From positions 1 through 64,000 of the forward strand of contig NW_027043821.1 of NCBI RefSeq assembly GCF_037102585.1: 64,000 nucleotides of DNA. Direction: 5' to 3'. The notes under the pieces were generated by a model. The model worked only from the letters and a program-made list of their open reading frames with translations. It was not told the origin of the DNA and searched no databases. This document shows, one piece after another, positions 10,228-20,783 of the stretch. The position numbers were made by a program, and so were the translations under genes. Source of the stretch: Saccharomycopsis crataegensis (taxonomy: Eukaryota; Ascomycota; Saccharomycetes; Ascoideales; Saccharomycopsidaceae). Every line of letters begins with the position of its first letter. Position 1 is the first letter of the stretch.

Positions 10228-10387
10228 TTATTAATCATCACCATACCCCCTTTCTTTTTCTTAACACAGTTTTATTTTTGCTTAATAACGTTTTCCTTTT
10301 TCCTGAAAAAATCTCTATATTTTCTTATTATTTGATACTTATGAAAAAAAGTATTTTACCTTTATTTTCTATAAAATTATCTATACG

Positions 10388-10557
10388 ACATTATATTATT
10401 TTTCAGATAAAATTATATATTTTTGCTCAGCATTCTCTCCAGATTCCAACACCATCTTTACTAGCCATTTCCACCAAATATTCATCATTTAAAAATGTCT
10501 CCTGGTTGTGCTGCGATGTATGGCATTTCTCCAGATTGCGCGACCGTATAGCTAGGT
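10388..10557 (+). repeat. dispersed 170-bp direct repeat, copy 2
   Basis: About 92% identical, without gaps, to 3,234-3,403 and in the same orientation. It lies 160 bp after the CFEM gene. Together the two copies bracket the CFEM-like gene, the ferric reductase and the CFEM gene. No terminal inverted repeats or target duplications are visible around it. Confidence 0.88.
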
Positions 10558-11656
10558 ATTTATTACAAAATAATACTTCCTCAAAAAAATATAATATTAC
10601 TGAACGATTTTCTAAAATTAATAGATACAAACAACACCCTTCAAATATTCCTTATGGCACTCACATAACAAAATTCACGCACTGAAATATCTGACAATCA
10701 CATCGATCGCATGCCAAACTTCTCGCGTTCATCGCTCTACAATATTCCAAATTACACATCAATTTAGATAGACATCTTGAATATTATTAGACATATATTT
10801 TTCAAATATTCTGCTCTAAATAACTGTATACCTCTCAAAAAATAATAATCAAAATTCATGAAATAAATCGTACATTATCACCTATTTCACTAGTGCCATC
10901 TCAAACTTCATCAAATCTGAAATTTACATGATTTCTCGACAAATTTGGAATTCTTTTTTCCACAAGCTCCGTTTCCACAACCAATATCAAAAATATACAC
11001 TTTCCTGAACACAATAACATCAAAAATATATCCCTCACCCAAAATTTGCATGAATTAAATGCCTATATTACTTGCTCGACCATACAGCGCACCAACTGCA
11101 CGGGCTATTGCCGCAGGTAATTCCAAGGAATGCACATCGCACCGCCAAAGAAACGCCGCTATGGCACATATTTTCACGGGGTGCTCGCACCCTCCGATAT
11201 CCGCTCCTTGGATTGCACATCAGAAAATCCTCGCAACGCACAAGTCGAAATCTTCAAGCCAAAATTATGGGCACCAGCACCACGAATTAACCTATTTTTG
11301 ATACCAAATACTTCACCAACGCCCGCTATTTACATATACATACTTTTTGCAGTCGATTCCCGCACTTTTCTTTTTTTTTGCAGATTCACCCAAACGCACA
11401 CCTTTGTATGGTGGATCCAGTGAACGCACAACGCTCCAGCAGGTGTATTCCACTTCTCAGATCTCAAATACTCCTTCATTAGCTGCTCATATTGACCATT
11501 GCGCTCTCGCTGCACTCTGCTAACAACCATTTTTTTGCCCCTTACAAACTCGCTGCATTTATCTAGCTATATGTGTAGATCAGCGGTCATGAAAGGGTCG
11601 TTATACATTGAATTCGGGGGGTCTTGAAGATTGACCGGTGGTGCTCCTAGGGCAAA

Positions 11657-11845
11657 TTATAGCAGCATTTTCTGGGTAGCTGTCGCAACATCTTCATTGC
11701 CCGCCACCGCGTGGCGCAACTTCTTGTGGGCAATTTTACCTTTCTCACTCAGGAAAATAGGAAAATCTTCAATTTGTGGCTGTTGGAAGTTTTCTTCAAC
11801 TAATTTAACAAAAAATGTCCATCTTGTAAAGTAAAGTATTGGCAA
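11657..11845 (-). pseudogene. possible gene relic, C-terminal fragment
   Basis: A 62-codon minus-strand frame without a convincing ATG reads like a conserved protein end (WTFFVKLVEENFQQPQIEDF, then FPIFLSEKGKIAHKKL). No upstream exon with a branch point and acceptor is visible, and the surrounding DNA is repeat-rich. I do not recognise the family. It is best read as a fragment of a decayed gene; chance is possible. Confidence 0.35.
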
Positions 11846-12008
11846 TAATAAAATAGGAAAATTTTTATACCGAGCCTTGAGGTATATGTTTTCAAGGTTC
11901 CTGTTTTGATCTGCTTTCTAATGTTAACCCGAAACATAAGAAGGGGATATCATTTATAGTTAGCAACAATAATTATTATATAGAAAAGTATATAGAAAAG
12001 TATATAGA

Positions 12009-12070
12009 GATAAGTATCTTACCGAAAGGTGTAAGGGGAGATAAGTATCTTACCGAAAGGTCTAAGGGGA
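12009..12070 (+). repeat. 31-bp tandem duplication
   Basis: Two adjacent copies of a unit beginning GATAAGTATCTTACCGAAAG differ at one base. Just before it a 12-bp unit (AGTATATAGAAA) is also repeated. About 85 bases after it, a short ATG frame of 33 codons opens at 12,153. The block may be part of an old LTR-like remnant, but no ends can be defined. Confidence 0.7.
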
Positions 12071-12984
12071 GCTATGAATATAATAAGTCAATAACGACTA
12101 TATAGCCCCTAGTCTGAATATTGTAACAATAATCATAAAACTATTGAATTAAGATGTCCAGAAATAATCCAGTTAATGATAACATAAGCGAGACCTCTCC
12201 GGATTCACTATCTACTAATGTTTCCCTGTCGAATAATACGAAAATTGTTTGTTGAAATGTAGCTTTAAGTAAAGTGCAAGCTCCAATAGCTTGATTTTCA
12301 AGGGGTCTGTAGGTCTTATACTAGGAACCAGATCATTAGATCTCTGCTAATAAATATTTGTAGTCGTTGCTATCAAGATTATATTTACAGCCATTATTGG
12401 TTTAAGGTTACTAGGTGTCGTGCTGTTTGTCCTTACTACTGTCCTGTAATATTAACTTAATTTTTTATTAAAATAATATATAGGGAATGATGGGTTTAGT
12501 ACCTCTTTAAATAGATAAGTAGTCAAGAATCGTAGTTATGAGATAAGGAATAAGATAAGGAATAAGATAAGGCAATTGATTAGGTAATGAATGAACAATA
12601 CTGGTGGTATATGGTACAAAATGCAATAACGTTACATATATGGATATTTCATGCCACATTGTACCCACACAAAGAGGCCCGATTAATTTAGTTTTTAAGT
12701 AAAACAGTTTCATACTACATATATCTACATCTCTGTTTTGTGGATGCCTATTTCTAAAAAAACAGCTCATCGTAGAATGAAGTCAAATGGCGTCGTTACT
12801 AACACCACTCCGGTCACTGAATATAGTCACGTTTCCTTCCCGGTAATCTTTTTCGCTCTCTCACACAACATTTTGCCTTCGAATAAATTTGTTGGATTTT
12901 TGGATCAGTAAACGTTGATCTCATCACATCTAATCACATATTGCAAACTTACAAAGTACCTAGTAAAATCAAAAAGAAAAAAAT

Positions 12985-13373
12985 ATGGTGTCCGCCGAAT
13001 TCAATGAAAAAGTATGTTTCATTTCATATTCGTGAAGTGACTTTTCACAATCTGTATTGTGTTTACTAGTATTGGGAATTACATTTAAATGAGTTTTACT
13101 CAAGTTTTGGAGAAATGTAATATAACTAACCCCAAATAGGCTGAAGCTGTCAAGAACTTGACTCAAAAGCCAACTGATGATGAATTATTGGAATTGTATG
13201 GTTTGTTCAAGCAAGCTACTGTTGGGGACAACACTACCACCAAGCCAGGTGCTTTTGATTTCAAAGGTAAATACAAGTGGGCTTCATGGGACAAATTAAA
13301 GGGTACCAGCCAAGAAGATGCTGAAAAGCAATACATTGAATTGGTCACAAACTTGATTGCTAAATACAATTAG
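12985..13373 (+). CDS. ACB1: acyl-CoA-binding protein
   Basis: Two exons, 12,985-13,011 and 13,140-13,373, give 86 residues. The 128-nt intron has a GTATGT donor, an ACTAAC branch point and a TAG acceptor. The product is the cytosolic carrier of long-chain acyl-CoA esters. The sequence shows the family core: MVSAEFNEKAEAVKNLTQKP, then DDELLELYGLFKQATVGD, KPGAFDFKGKYKW, and the helix WDKLKGTSQEDAEKQYIE. Length and core match Acb1 of other yeasts. It marks the left end of the dense core region. The reading is secure. Confidence 0.97.
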
Positions 13374-13610
13374 GTTTACCCTTATTTTAATGAAGAGAGA
13401 TGTGATGGATTTTATTTTCTTTATTTATTTGTGTTGCTTTAATTTTAGTTCTTCTCTTCCCAAGATATTTTTCACAATATGGTAGTAAATGTACACCTTA
13501 GAGGATTGTTTCCTTTATATTTTTGATCTTTTGCTTTTTTTTTGTTTTATTTTGGTAAATTTTGTAAATTGTGTTTGTAGTAGGCATAGTTTTGTTGATT
13601 TTGCTAAAGT

Positions 13611-14220
13611 TCAATTTTCTTTCTTCTGGGATTGCAATTCTTGATAATTGGATAACATTTTGGTAATTCTAATCGTGAGATCAATGAACATAACCAATGG
13701 AATAAGAAATGTTGGGAAATAAACCCAGAATAACTTTAATCTATCCGATTGAGTAATGGTGAATCCCAAGAGATCACTTGATCCATTATTGTAAATATAG
13801 ATATCATAAAGACAAAATAGGGTGGTTAAAGACGCATTAAAGCCGTAGGTCATCAACAATGGATAGAATTTCTTGATGTCTATTTATTTTTGATAAATGT
13901 TAGGAAACTTATCATCGTAGTTTTATTGGGCGCATTATATATGAAGACTTACCATTCCACAAAGCATAAATGCCTATGAAAAACACCGGAAGTTGGAAAA
14001 TTAGCTCGACAAAACCGGCAACCTTCAACCATGAAGGAGCCAATAACAAGATGAAATCCTTGTTCTCACTGATATGAAAGTTCAACACCTTTGTTTGGAT
14101 AGCCAAACGATAAGCCGGAGGAATTACTAAGGCACTATCAACGAGAACTGTTATTGGAATGTGTATAAGGAAATACAAGAGATAGAAGGTGTCCAATTTG
14201 GGGTTACTCGAGACAGTCAT
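13611..14220 (-). CDS. EMA19: EXPERA/TMEM97-type membrane protein (EMA19-like)
   Basis: Two exons, 14,220-13,953 and 13,879-13,611, give 178 residues. The 73-nt intron has a GTAAGT donor, a CCTAAC branch point and a TAG acceptor. The protein has four predicted membrane helices and the EXPERA pattern of the sigma-2 receptor/TMEM97 family: an N-terminal DTFYLLYFLIHIPITVLVD segment and a later MTYGFNASLTT helix. The yeast relative Ema19 (YLR050C) resides in the ER and affects handling of unimported mitochondrial proteins. The C-terminus is basic (KKEN). The gene is divergent from SEC4. Family membership is clear; the Ema19 name is by family and length, and the substrate is unknown. Confidence 0.85.
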
Positions 14221-14768
14221 GATGTGTTTGACAGTTAGAAGTTGTGTTCAGTTCCAGGATACAGGGGGATTTGTGAGAAATAAAGAAATAGAGAACAATA
14301 ATCACGTGTGACTGTTACACATCCGGGTAATACAATATAGTTTGTAGTGGGAGGCACTTTGTATCACCAAGAAAAAAAAAGAGACAAAAGACAAAAATAA
14401 AACCAACATCAAACACCTCATCGATAATCCCACATCATCATCTCTCACAAGTAGATTCTTCAATTATAACACCACCCATTATATTTAAGGACTGAACTGT
14501 TTTTTCATATTAAGGTTCTTACATTTCCTTCAATACCGTCGCTTATTATACTCGTTTTATCTGAAGATTCACTCCTATCATCCGAGCATCATTAGCTGTG
14601 TGTTTTTTTGTTTTTTATAATATCACCAAGGAAAGACCTCGTCAACGAAGAAGAAAGAAAAAGGACTTTTGCATTTTGAAATCTAAAGTTCAGATCATCA
14701 CATATTACCCATAGATATTCTCATCTTACAAAAACGGAAATAATCAGGATAATACAAAATATCTAATA
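14221..14768. promoter_or_regulatory. EMA19-SEC4 divergent promoter and SEC4 leader
   Basis: 548 bases with no gene. It includes a TATTTAAGG box near 14,480 and a long A/C-rich leader before the SEC4 ATG, with a poly-T run near 14,604. The many stop codons argue against a hidden exon. Confidence 0.55.
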
Positions 14769-15386
14769 ATGTCTGGCGCAAGAACCCCATCTAGATCATA
14801 TGATATGATCATGAAATTATTATTAGTTGGAGACTCCGGTGTTGGAAAATCTTGTTTATTGCTTAGATTTGTTGAAGATAAATTCAATCCAAGTTTTATC
14901 ACTACCATTGGTATTGATTTCAAAATTAGAACTATCGAAGTTAACGGTAAAAGAATTAAGTTACAAGTTTGGGACACTGCTGGTCAAGAACGTTTCAGAA
15001 CCATTACAACTGCCTATTATAGAGGTGCTATGGGTATTATTTTGGTTTACGATGTTACTGATGAAAGAACTTTTGCCAATGTCAGAACTTGGTTTTCAAC
15101 CGTTAACCAACATGCCAATGACGACGCCCAATTAATGTTGGTTGGTAACAAGTCCGATGAAACTGATAATAGAGCTATTACTAAACAACAAGGTGAAAGC
15201 TTGGCTAAAGAATTGAACATTCCATTTATAGAAGCTAGTGCCAAAACTAACGAAAATGTTGATGAAATCTTTTTCCAATTAGCCACATTAATCCAAGATA
15301 AGGTGTCTCAAGATCAATTGAACAATGATGGTAGAGGATCTCTTAACGTCAATAAGGCTGCTGGTGCCAAGGCTGGATGTTGTTAA
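14769..15386 (+). CDS. SEC4: Rab GTPase of exocytic vesicles, Sec4
   Basis: 205 residues from ATG 14,769. This Rab GTPase drives tethering of post-Golgi secretory vesicles to the plasma membrane through the exocyst. All GTPase motifs are intact: P-loop GDSGVGKSC (about residues 22-30), switch [27 protein letters not shown] and SAK. A C-terminal GCC carries the paired cysteines for double geranylgeranylation. The N-terminal [19 protein letters not shown] and the switch sequence match Sec4 better than Ypt1. Codon use is strongly biased, fitting high expression. Confidence 0.95.
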   Translation: MSGARTPSRSYDMIMKLLLVGDSGVGKSCLLLRFVEDKFNPSFITTIGIDFKIRTIEVNGKRIKLQVWDTAGQERFRTITTAYYRGAMGIILVYDVTDERTFANVRTWFSTVNQHANDDAQLMLVGNKSDETDNRAITKQQGESLAKELNIPFIEASAKTNENVDEIFFQLATLIQDKVSQDQLNNDGRGSLNVNKAAGAKAGCC

Positions 15387-16313
15387 AGAACAAAGAAGAA
15401 AAGAAAAGATAACCTAGAAAAGAACAAAAAAAAATCTGAAAAACGGGCAAAGTAAAGCATGTGGTTGGAGTTGCTTTGCTGGATTTATTATTTTCGTGTC
15501 CGTCTTTCAATGTGTCCAATTATATATATATGTTTATATATATATATATATATAATTATCTCTATCTAACCAACAGTTTGTATAATTTATTTATTTATTT
15601 TTATTTTTACCGCAAGGTTGTTTTTCTCTATTATTTATTAGTATGTTTCAAGAATATTAATGATGTCGACAGTTTGTATGTATGTCCACATTATTATTAT
15701 AATCATATTTTTTTTTTTTTTCGAGGTACCTCATTTTCTTTTTAATTTATTGACTTTTGCTTATTTATCTTTTTCTTTGTTATTATTATTATTATTTTTA
15801 TAATTCATTATTTATTGAAATCTAGAACGTTTACTGTTATTGTAAGCTATGTAGTCAGGAAGTGAATACAACAATAACCAAAAAAGTTAGCACGTCAACC
15901 AAAAATTGATTATTGAGGTGACAAATGACAGACTTTGAATATACAGCCACAAATACGGTGGTTGACTATCTTACTCGGTAAATATGGATCCACGAAGAAA
16001 AACATTTCTGCTCCGTGTAAGCAAATGCGGACAAATGTAAATAAAAATAAACACACTTACACGAACAAATTCAACCCGAGACGCGCGCGCTCCACCCCCT
16101 TGTGTCCCTGTACCTTTTTGTGCCAAAATAACAATGAAATAAAAATAGAAAATTCACCCTCCGAATCCCCCGTATATATATCTTATTAATTTTATTATAA
16201 ATAAAGCTCTCCCCCTCCCCTTAACTTTGAAATTGAATTAGATGTCCTAATCATCACTCTCTAAAATAATTCTTTTACCAACTCCCTACTCTCCACTATA
16301 CAAATAATCTAAA
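15387..16313. other. intergenic, SEC4 3' flank and next promoter
   Basis: 927 bases with no supported gene. It contains a (TA)n run near 15,535-15,553, a T-run before 15,720, a TTATTATTATTATT run at about 15,780, and a short CG-rich word (GACGCGCGCGC) near 16,080. A TATATATAT box at 16,172-16,180 and a C/T-rich leader precede the small ORF at 16,314. Confidence 0.5.
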
Positions 16314-16502
16314 ATGGCCAGTACTACCAGTGTCTCTCTTGTTCAAACCCAAAACGTTGCCGGTTCAAACTCCACCTCTGCTTCCAACTCCACTTCCTCT
16401 TCTAGTGCTAATGCTGTTAAAATTAATGGTCAAGACAACTGGAAAATCATCGCGATCTTTGCCGGTTTCCTCGGTGTTACCACCATCTTGTCATCTATGT
16501 AA
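16314..16502 (+). CDS. small single-pass membrane protein, 62 residues
   Basis: ATG at 16,314 follows a TATA box and a pyrimidine-rich leader typical of expressed yeast genes. The product has a Ser/Thr/Asn-rich N-terminal half and one C-terminal hydrophobic helix (WKIIAIFAGFLGVTTILSSM), so it looks tail-anchored. There is no N-terminal signal peptide. The codons (TCC, GCC, ACC, GTT) are those of well-expressed yeast genes, which supports a real gene. I do not recognise the family; a GPI-like tail is less likely without a signal. Confidence 0.6.
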   Translation: MASTTSVSLVQTQNVAGSNSTSASNSTSSSSANAVKINGQDNWKIIAIFAGFLGVTTILSSM

Positions 16503-16803
16503 TTGCGAATTGCTTTTATGATGATAAGCTGCTGCTATTCTATTCTCGGGGATCATGCATTTCATCTGATTCAGCACTCTGCTTTTATGACCTGTTTAAT
16601 GTTTTTTCTTTAATGTTTTTTATTTTCGCTTGTGGATTCTGGAATCCATGCTCACTCAAAGATTTTTTTTTCTAAGCATATAGTCTGGTTTTATTTTTTT
16701 TATCATAGCATCTAATTTATACAATTTATTTAAACTAGTGTCCGTGTTCCATATCATGTGTAGCTGTTCTAAAAAGCTTTGGGATATTGAACTAAAGATC
16801 CTA

Positions 16804-17769
16804 TCAACACTTTCTATATAAGCGATAGAAAAATCTCATATTTTCCAACTTCATGCTATAATTTAAATGCTTTTCAATTCTAAACCAACAACTATCATCA
16901 CGGTTTATGAGTTCCCAGCTTCCATCTTCACCAGGTTTACCTGTCAAGATTGTGTCAATAAGAAACTGTATTGGAAATGTTTTGGATCCGATATCAATAT
17001 GGGAAAATGATCCTGCTGACTCAACTATCAAAAAATAACATCCTTTGATGCAATATTTATTCAATTTTTGTAAAAAGCGAATTGCCTCAACTTTGTTCTC
17101 TCTGAAAAGTTCATTGGTGGTGAACAACAGGGTTATAAAGTTTTGACTAGCCAATCCCAATTCCTCAACACCCATTTGCAAAATATCTCTTTTATCAAAT
17201 GTATAACTCAAATCAGAACTTCCAACCAACCAATTTGTATCAATATATCCAAAGATATCCTTTAAACCGTCATGCCAATCAGAAATATCCACGATATTTA
17301 CCTTTACCTTCTTAGAACCAATGTTTGCCAGGTTTTCCATCATTCGCGAAAAAACAGAAGCTATTCCAACAAACTCCCCCCCTGCTCCACCTCCAATACT
17401 CAAACAATTCACCAAATTATCCTCACTGGTTTTGATACTTGTCAATAAGTGATAAACTTCTTCAAGATATGAAAAAATCGACGCATAAGCTAACGCCCGA
17501 CTAGGTGACCACCTAGCCATGTAAAATTTGTTTCTTGTACCATCTCCAAATGCCTCCAAATAATTTCTCTCATATAGCTGCTGCTTTATAAGCTGAATTT
17601 GATCATATAACTGTTCTGATTGTAACTGGTCTTTGAAAACCACTTCGAATAAATCGAGAATTTCTTGACCTGTTTTTGTTTTGATATCATCAAAAGGAAC
17701 AATGCTTGATTTTCCTTCTTCTTTTCCACCCTTGCCCTGTTGGTTCATTTTACTTTTATTACCTGACAT
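16804..17769 (-). CDS. BMT6: 25S rRNA uridine methyltransferase, Bmt6 type
   Basis: 321 residues from the ATG at 17,769; the frame extends three codons further without an ATG. The SAM-binding loop LSIGGGAGGEFVGIASVFSR is clear, preceded by the family segment MARWSPSRALAYASIFSY and followed by NIVDISDWHDG. Yeast Bmt6 methylates N3 of a uridine in 25S rRNA in the nucleolus, and this protein matches its length and motif order. It is divergent from the N2227 methyltransferase gene, 229 bp away. Assignment to the Bmt6 rather than Bmt5 subgroup is from memory of motifs. Confidence 0.82.
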   Translation of the reverse strand: MSGNKSKMNQQGKGGKEEGKSSIVPFDDIKTKTGQEILDLFEVVFKDQLQSEQLYDQIQLIKQQLYERNYLEAFGDGTRNKFYMARWSPSRALAYASIFSYLEEVYHLLTSIKTSEDNLVNCLSIGGGAGGEFVGIASVFSRMMENLANIGSKKVKVNIVDISDWHDGLKDIFGYIDTNWLVGSSDLSYTFDKRDILQMGVEELGLASQNFITLLFTTNELFRENKVEAIRFLQKLNKYCIKGCYFLIVESAGSFSHIDIGSKTFPIQFLIDTILTGKPGEDGSWELINRDDSCWFRIEKHLNYSMKLENMRFFYRLYRKC

Positions 17770-17998
17770 ATTATTCACCTCCAGAAGCTGAACAGTATCA
17801 TAATCTTAGGAGTTTGAAATTCCACTGTGCAATTTGTAAAATTATCTTCTCGAAAGCCATAAAAAAAAAAAAAACAATGCTACACCAACAATACGGATCT
17901 ATTCAGATTAGACTTTTTTTTCTGTAATGTTTTTGTTATCTTTTCTAGATGCCATCTGACAGAAGCAACCAAAAACAATAAGATACTTATGATTTCTA

Positions 17999-19283
17999 AT
18001 GTCTCCTCAACAGAGAATAGAAGAGTACAGTGCTCTTACATCAGTTTTGTATGGAACTTGACTCATCGTCATTGCCCACTATCCATATTGGTTACTAACA
18101 TTGCAACAGATCATCATTCAATGACTATGGAAAATGGGCGATAAATGACTTGATTCTCCCAAAAAGAAGTAAATTCGCCACCTTATTACCCGAACAGCAG
18201 AAAATGCTTCCGTGGTTTGAAAACCATCTCGATAAAGTTTCTGAATGTATTGAATTAAATAGCATTTTCTTCCAGCAACTCGGCCAACAAGTTGCGGGTG
18301 ATTGGAATGCTCCACTAGACCCAAAATATTGGTATGTTTGCAAACCCTCCGATACACAAAAAACAAGGTCTTTATTGACCCAAATCTCACGAGAATGGAG
18401 TACTGAATGCCGTGAAGAGAGACATATTAGTTTTGGGAGGATCATAGAAAGTTTAGAGGAATTGTATCAGGATTTAACCATTGAACAGAAATCACAATTA
18501 AGGATTTTGGTTCCTGGAGCTGGATTAGGGCGATTAATATTAGAGATAATTTTAAAAGGATATCTGTGCCAAGGTAACGAGGTTTCATTTCACATGCTAT
18601 TGGCGTCTAATTTTTTTCTCAATAAGATACCCTTCCAAACAAATAATAATCAAACCAAGCTCATAAAGCTCTACCCTTTTATTCATAAATTCTCTCTTTC
18701 ACCTTCAAGATCAAAACAAGTGAGGAGTATCACTGTTCCCGACATCAATCCCATCAACGAGTTGATTATATTACATCAAGAAAACCCCCAATTGAATGTC
18801 GAAAATTTGATGTCCATCACCACTGGGTCGTTTGTTGATATTTACGGGCCGAACACCAAAATTCAACAATCAAACTTCTATTCCATATCCAACGATTCTA
18901 TAAGAATCAGGGAGGAAAATAAATCTAGATTTGATTCAGTAGTCACATGCTTTTTCCTTGATACTGCTATAAACATTATCGAATACTTATATTCCATTCA
19001 CAATACCCTTAAGCCCGGGGGTCATTGGATAAATTTTGGACCGTTGTTATGGCATTTTGAAGATGATGGTGATTCGACCAATGTTATTGTGGAGGATGAG
19101 GAGGTGCATGTGCCCATGGAAGGTTTAGAATTATCATTAGAAGACTTGATAGACCTAATCAAGGAAATTGGATTCAAGTTTGTAAAGAGAGAATCGGGGA
19201 TCAAATCTACATATGGCGCAAATCCCCAATCTTTAGGGAAGTGGGTATATGATTGCGAGTTTTGGGTAGCCCAGAAACTATGA
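17999..19283 (+). CDS. N2227-family methyltransferase (carnosine N-methyltransferase homologue, YNL092W-like)
   Basis: The long frame from 18,110 lacks an ATG at its 5' end. A short first exon, 17,999-18,048 (MSPQQRIEEYSALTSV), joined through a 61-nt intron (GTATGG donor, TACTAAC at 18,093-18,099, CAG at 18,107-18,109) restores a complete 407-residue protein. The junction yields ALTSVLSSFNDYGKWA, the expected N-terminus of N2227 proteins. The SAM site is ILVPGAGLGRLILEI, and the late segment PGGHWINFGPLLWHFED is diagnostic. The family N-methylates carnosine and related His-containing molecules in animals; the yeast substrate is uncertain. The length fits YNL092W (about 400 residues). Confidence 0.9.
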
Positions 19284-19846
19284 TGCTTTAGGCGACCTCT
19301 TTATGTTTTGTAGGGTCATGATGAATCCTTTTATCAATTTGCATCAAAATTAATTCCACGGAACGCCTTCAAACTAACACTGTTTCATGATGGCTCAAGT
19401 TCCTAATTTGCCAGTGTGAAAGTATTTATTGTTTTGAAGCCACATCACCACTGCCTACAGTAATTATTGATTAGAGTAACAGGAACAAAATAGCAGATAA
19501 AACAAAAGATAATAATATACATTTCCAATGATCACTGATGAAGTATGTAGTAGAATGACATATGCTAGAATAAGGAACAGGCTAGTTATAAAACTAAAAA
19601 AAAAAAAAAAAAAAAGAGTAGAGAACGTCAAAAACCACTTCTCTTACCAAATTGAAAAGTCATATCAATTACCATCGTGGTTTTAGTTTAAGTTGTCTAG
19701 AAAGAGTATGCGCGATACCTCTGCAAGCCAAATAAAAATAACAATGTCCATTTTCAATAGAATTTTATTCAGTATATTTAGTAATAACAAAATGATAGAT
19801 GACAAATCATGAGAAAATAGTTGCACTGGTTTCAATTATGTTGTAT
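19284..19846. other. convergent intergenic, nothing coding seen
   Basis: 563 bases between the 3' ends of two convergent genes. There is a 21-base poly-A tract near 19,595 and otherwise mixed A/T-rich DNA without open frames of note. Confidence 0.6.
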
Positions 19847-20362
19847 TTAGATCTTTTTCCCGAAATAAGTCCATTGGTCTTCAAGTGGTTTTTCTTCCAA
19901 TTCCTCCCAACTAGTACCATATAGTTAGTAATCTTATACTCTCCATAATAAAGTATCAATTTGAAACTTCTCTTAAAGTGAAAAAAAGAAAAAAAGAAAA
20001 TGAAAAAGAAACAATACCTACCATTTCCATTCAGCCAATTTATTAGCCAATTCCAATTCCTCGTTGGCTTGAACAATCAATTCTTCGATCAAGCCACCCC
20101 CAATCTTCTTTTCAATATCTTCAACAACCTCATTGCTTTCAACCACAGCCAATCTTTGTTTGGTGAAACCTTCAGTGGCTTGTCTGTAAACCGAGTATTC
20201 AGGGAACTTGGTATTTAGGGTATCTAATGTGACATTGTAAAGAGTAATAAGGGCTGGTCTAGGATTTGGATGTTGCAACAACCCTGCCAAACCGGTTGGA
20301 TTTCCTTTAGCGGATTTCACCAACACTTTTTGAGCATTTCTTAAATAAGGATAGTATCTCAT
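19847..20362 (-). CDS. mitochondrial complex I subunit, NDUFA5/B13 type
   Basis: Two exons, 20,362-20,022 and 19,910-19,847, give 134 residues. The 111-nt intron has a GTAGGT donor, a TTACTAAC branch point and a TAG acceptor. Without splicing the frame stops just after EWKW. With splicing it ends CWEELEEKPLEDQWTYFGKK followed by Ile, matching the conserved W-x2-L-x2-P-x2-QW end of this ETC complex I family. The core reads TGLAGLLQHPNPRPALITLYN. The protein sits in the peripheral arm of NADH:ubiquinone oxidoreductase. Its presence means the organism should have a proton-pumping complex I, which Saccharomyces lacks. The start at MRYYPYLRNAQKVL is the first ATG in frame. Confidence 0.92.
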
Positions 20363-20783
20363 ATTTCTTGTGATTATTTGGTGTTTCTCTTTATATAACA
20401 ATACGTTGACACACTACTTTTTTTTTTTTTAAGTACGCCTTTTGCATTATTAAAATTTGGATTATTTGAATTTTCAATTATTGGTCCATCACTAAAGCAT
20501 ACCCGGCCATATACCCCGAGCATCGATCACTTGCAGACTTTAGGGGGTGCATACGTCTCCTACAACATTTTATTATAGAGAAAATGTAACTCAAACTCTT
20601 AGTTGATAAAGTGTACATATAGAAACAAATACAATGTGAAATGATGTCATGGTGTAAGGAATCGTAAGTGTCAACATACGTGAGAAGCACATATAATGAC
20701 ACGAAAAAAAAAGTAGAATGAAATGAAATCGTTCATCAAACATATCATGAAAAAAGAGTGAATGATCTTATTATTAAACCACC
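20363..20783. other. tandem intergenic, no gene seen
   Basis: 421 bases upstream of the complex I gene and downstream of the lectin gene. It has a T-run at 20,418 and a short GC-rich patch at 20,500-20,560. No open frame there looks real. Confidence 0.55.

Larger units (their letters stand above)
10228..12984. other. 2.75-kb accessory stretch with repeats and relics
   Basis: No intact gene is supported. The stretch holds the second copy of the dispersed repeat (10,388-10,557). A comparatively GC-rich segment at 11,060-11,330 is strewn with GCAC/CGCAC words. A protein-like minus-strand relic lies near 11,660-11,830. A 31-bp tandem duplication is at 12,009-12,070 and a short GATAAGGAATAA repeat at 12,542-12,573. 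The last 250 bases form the ACB1 promoter. Confidence 0.6.

Noticed and set aside
12507-12770. 87-codon minus-strand frame with an IPYL repeat
   Set aside because: Its C-terminal repeat is a translation of the short GATAAGGAATAA tandem repeat and the rest has no recognisable feature.
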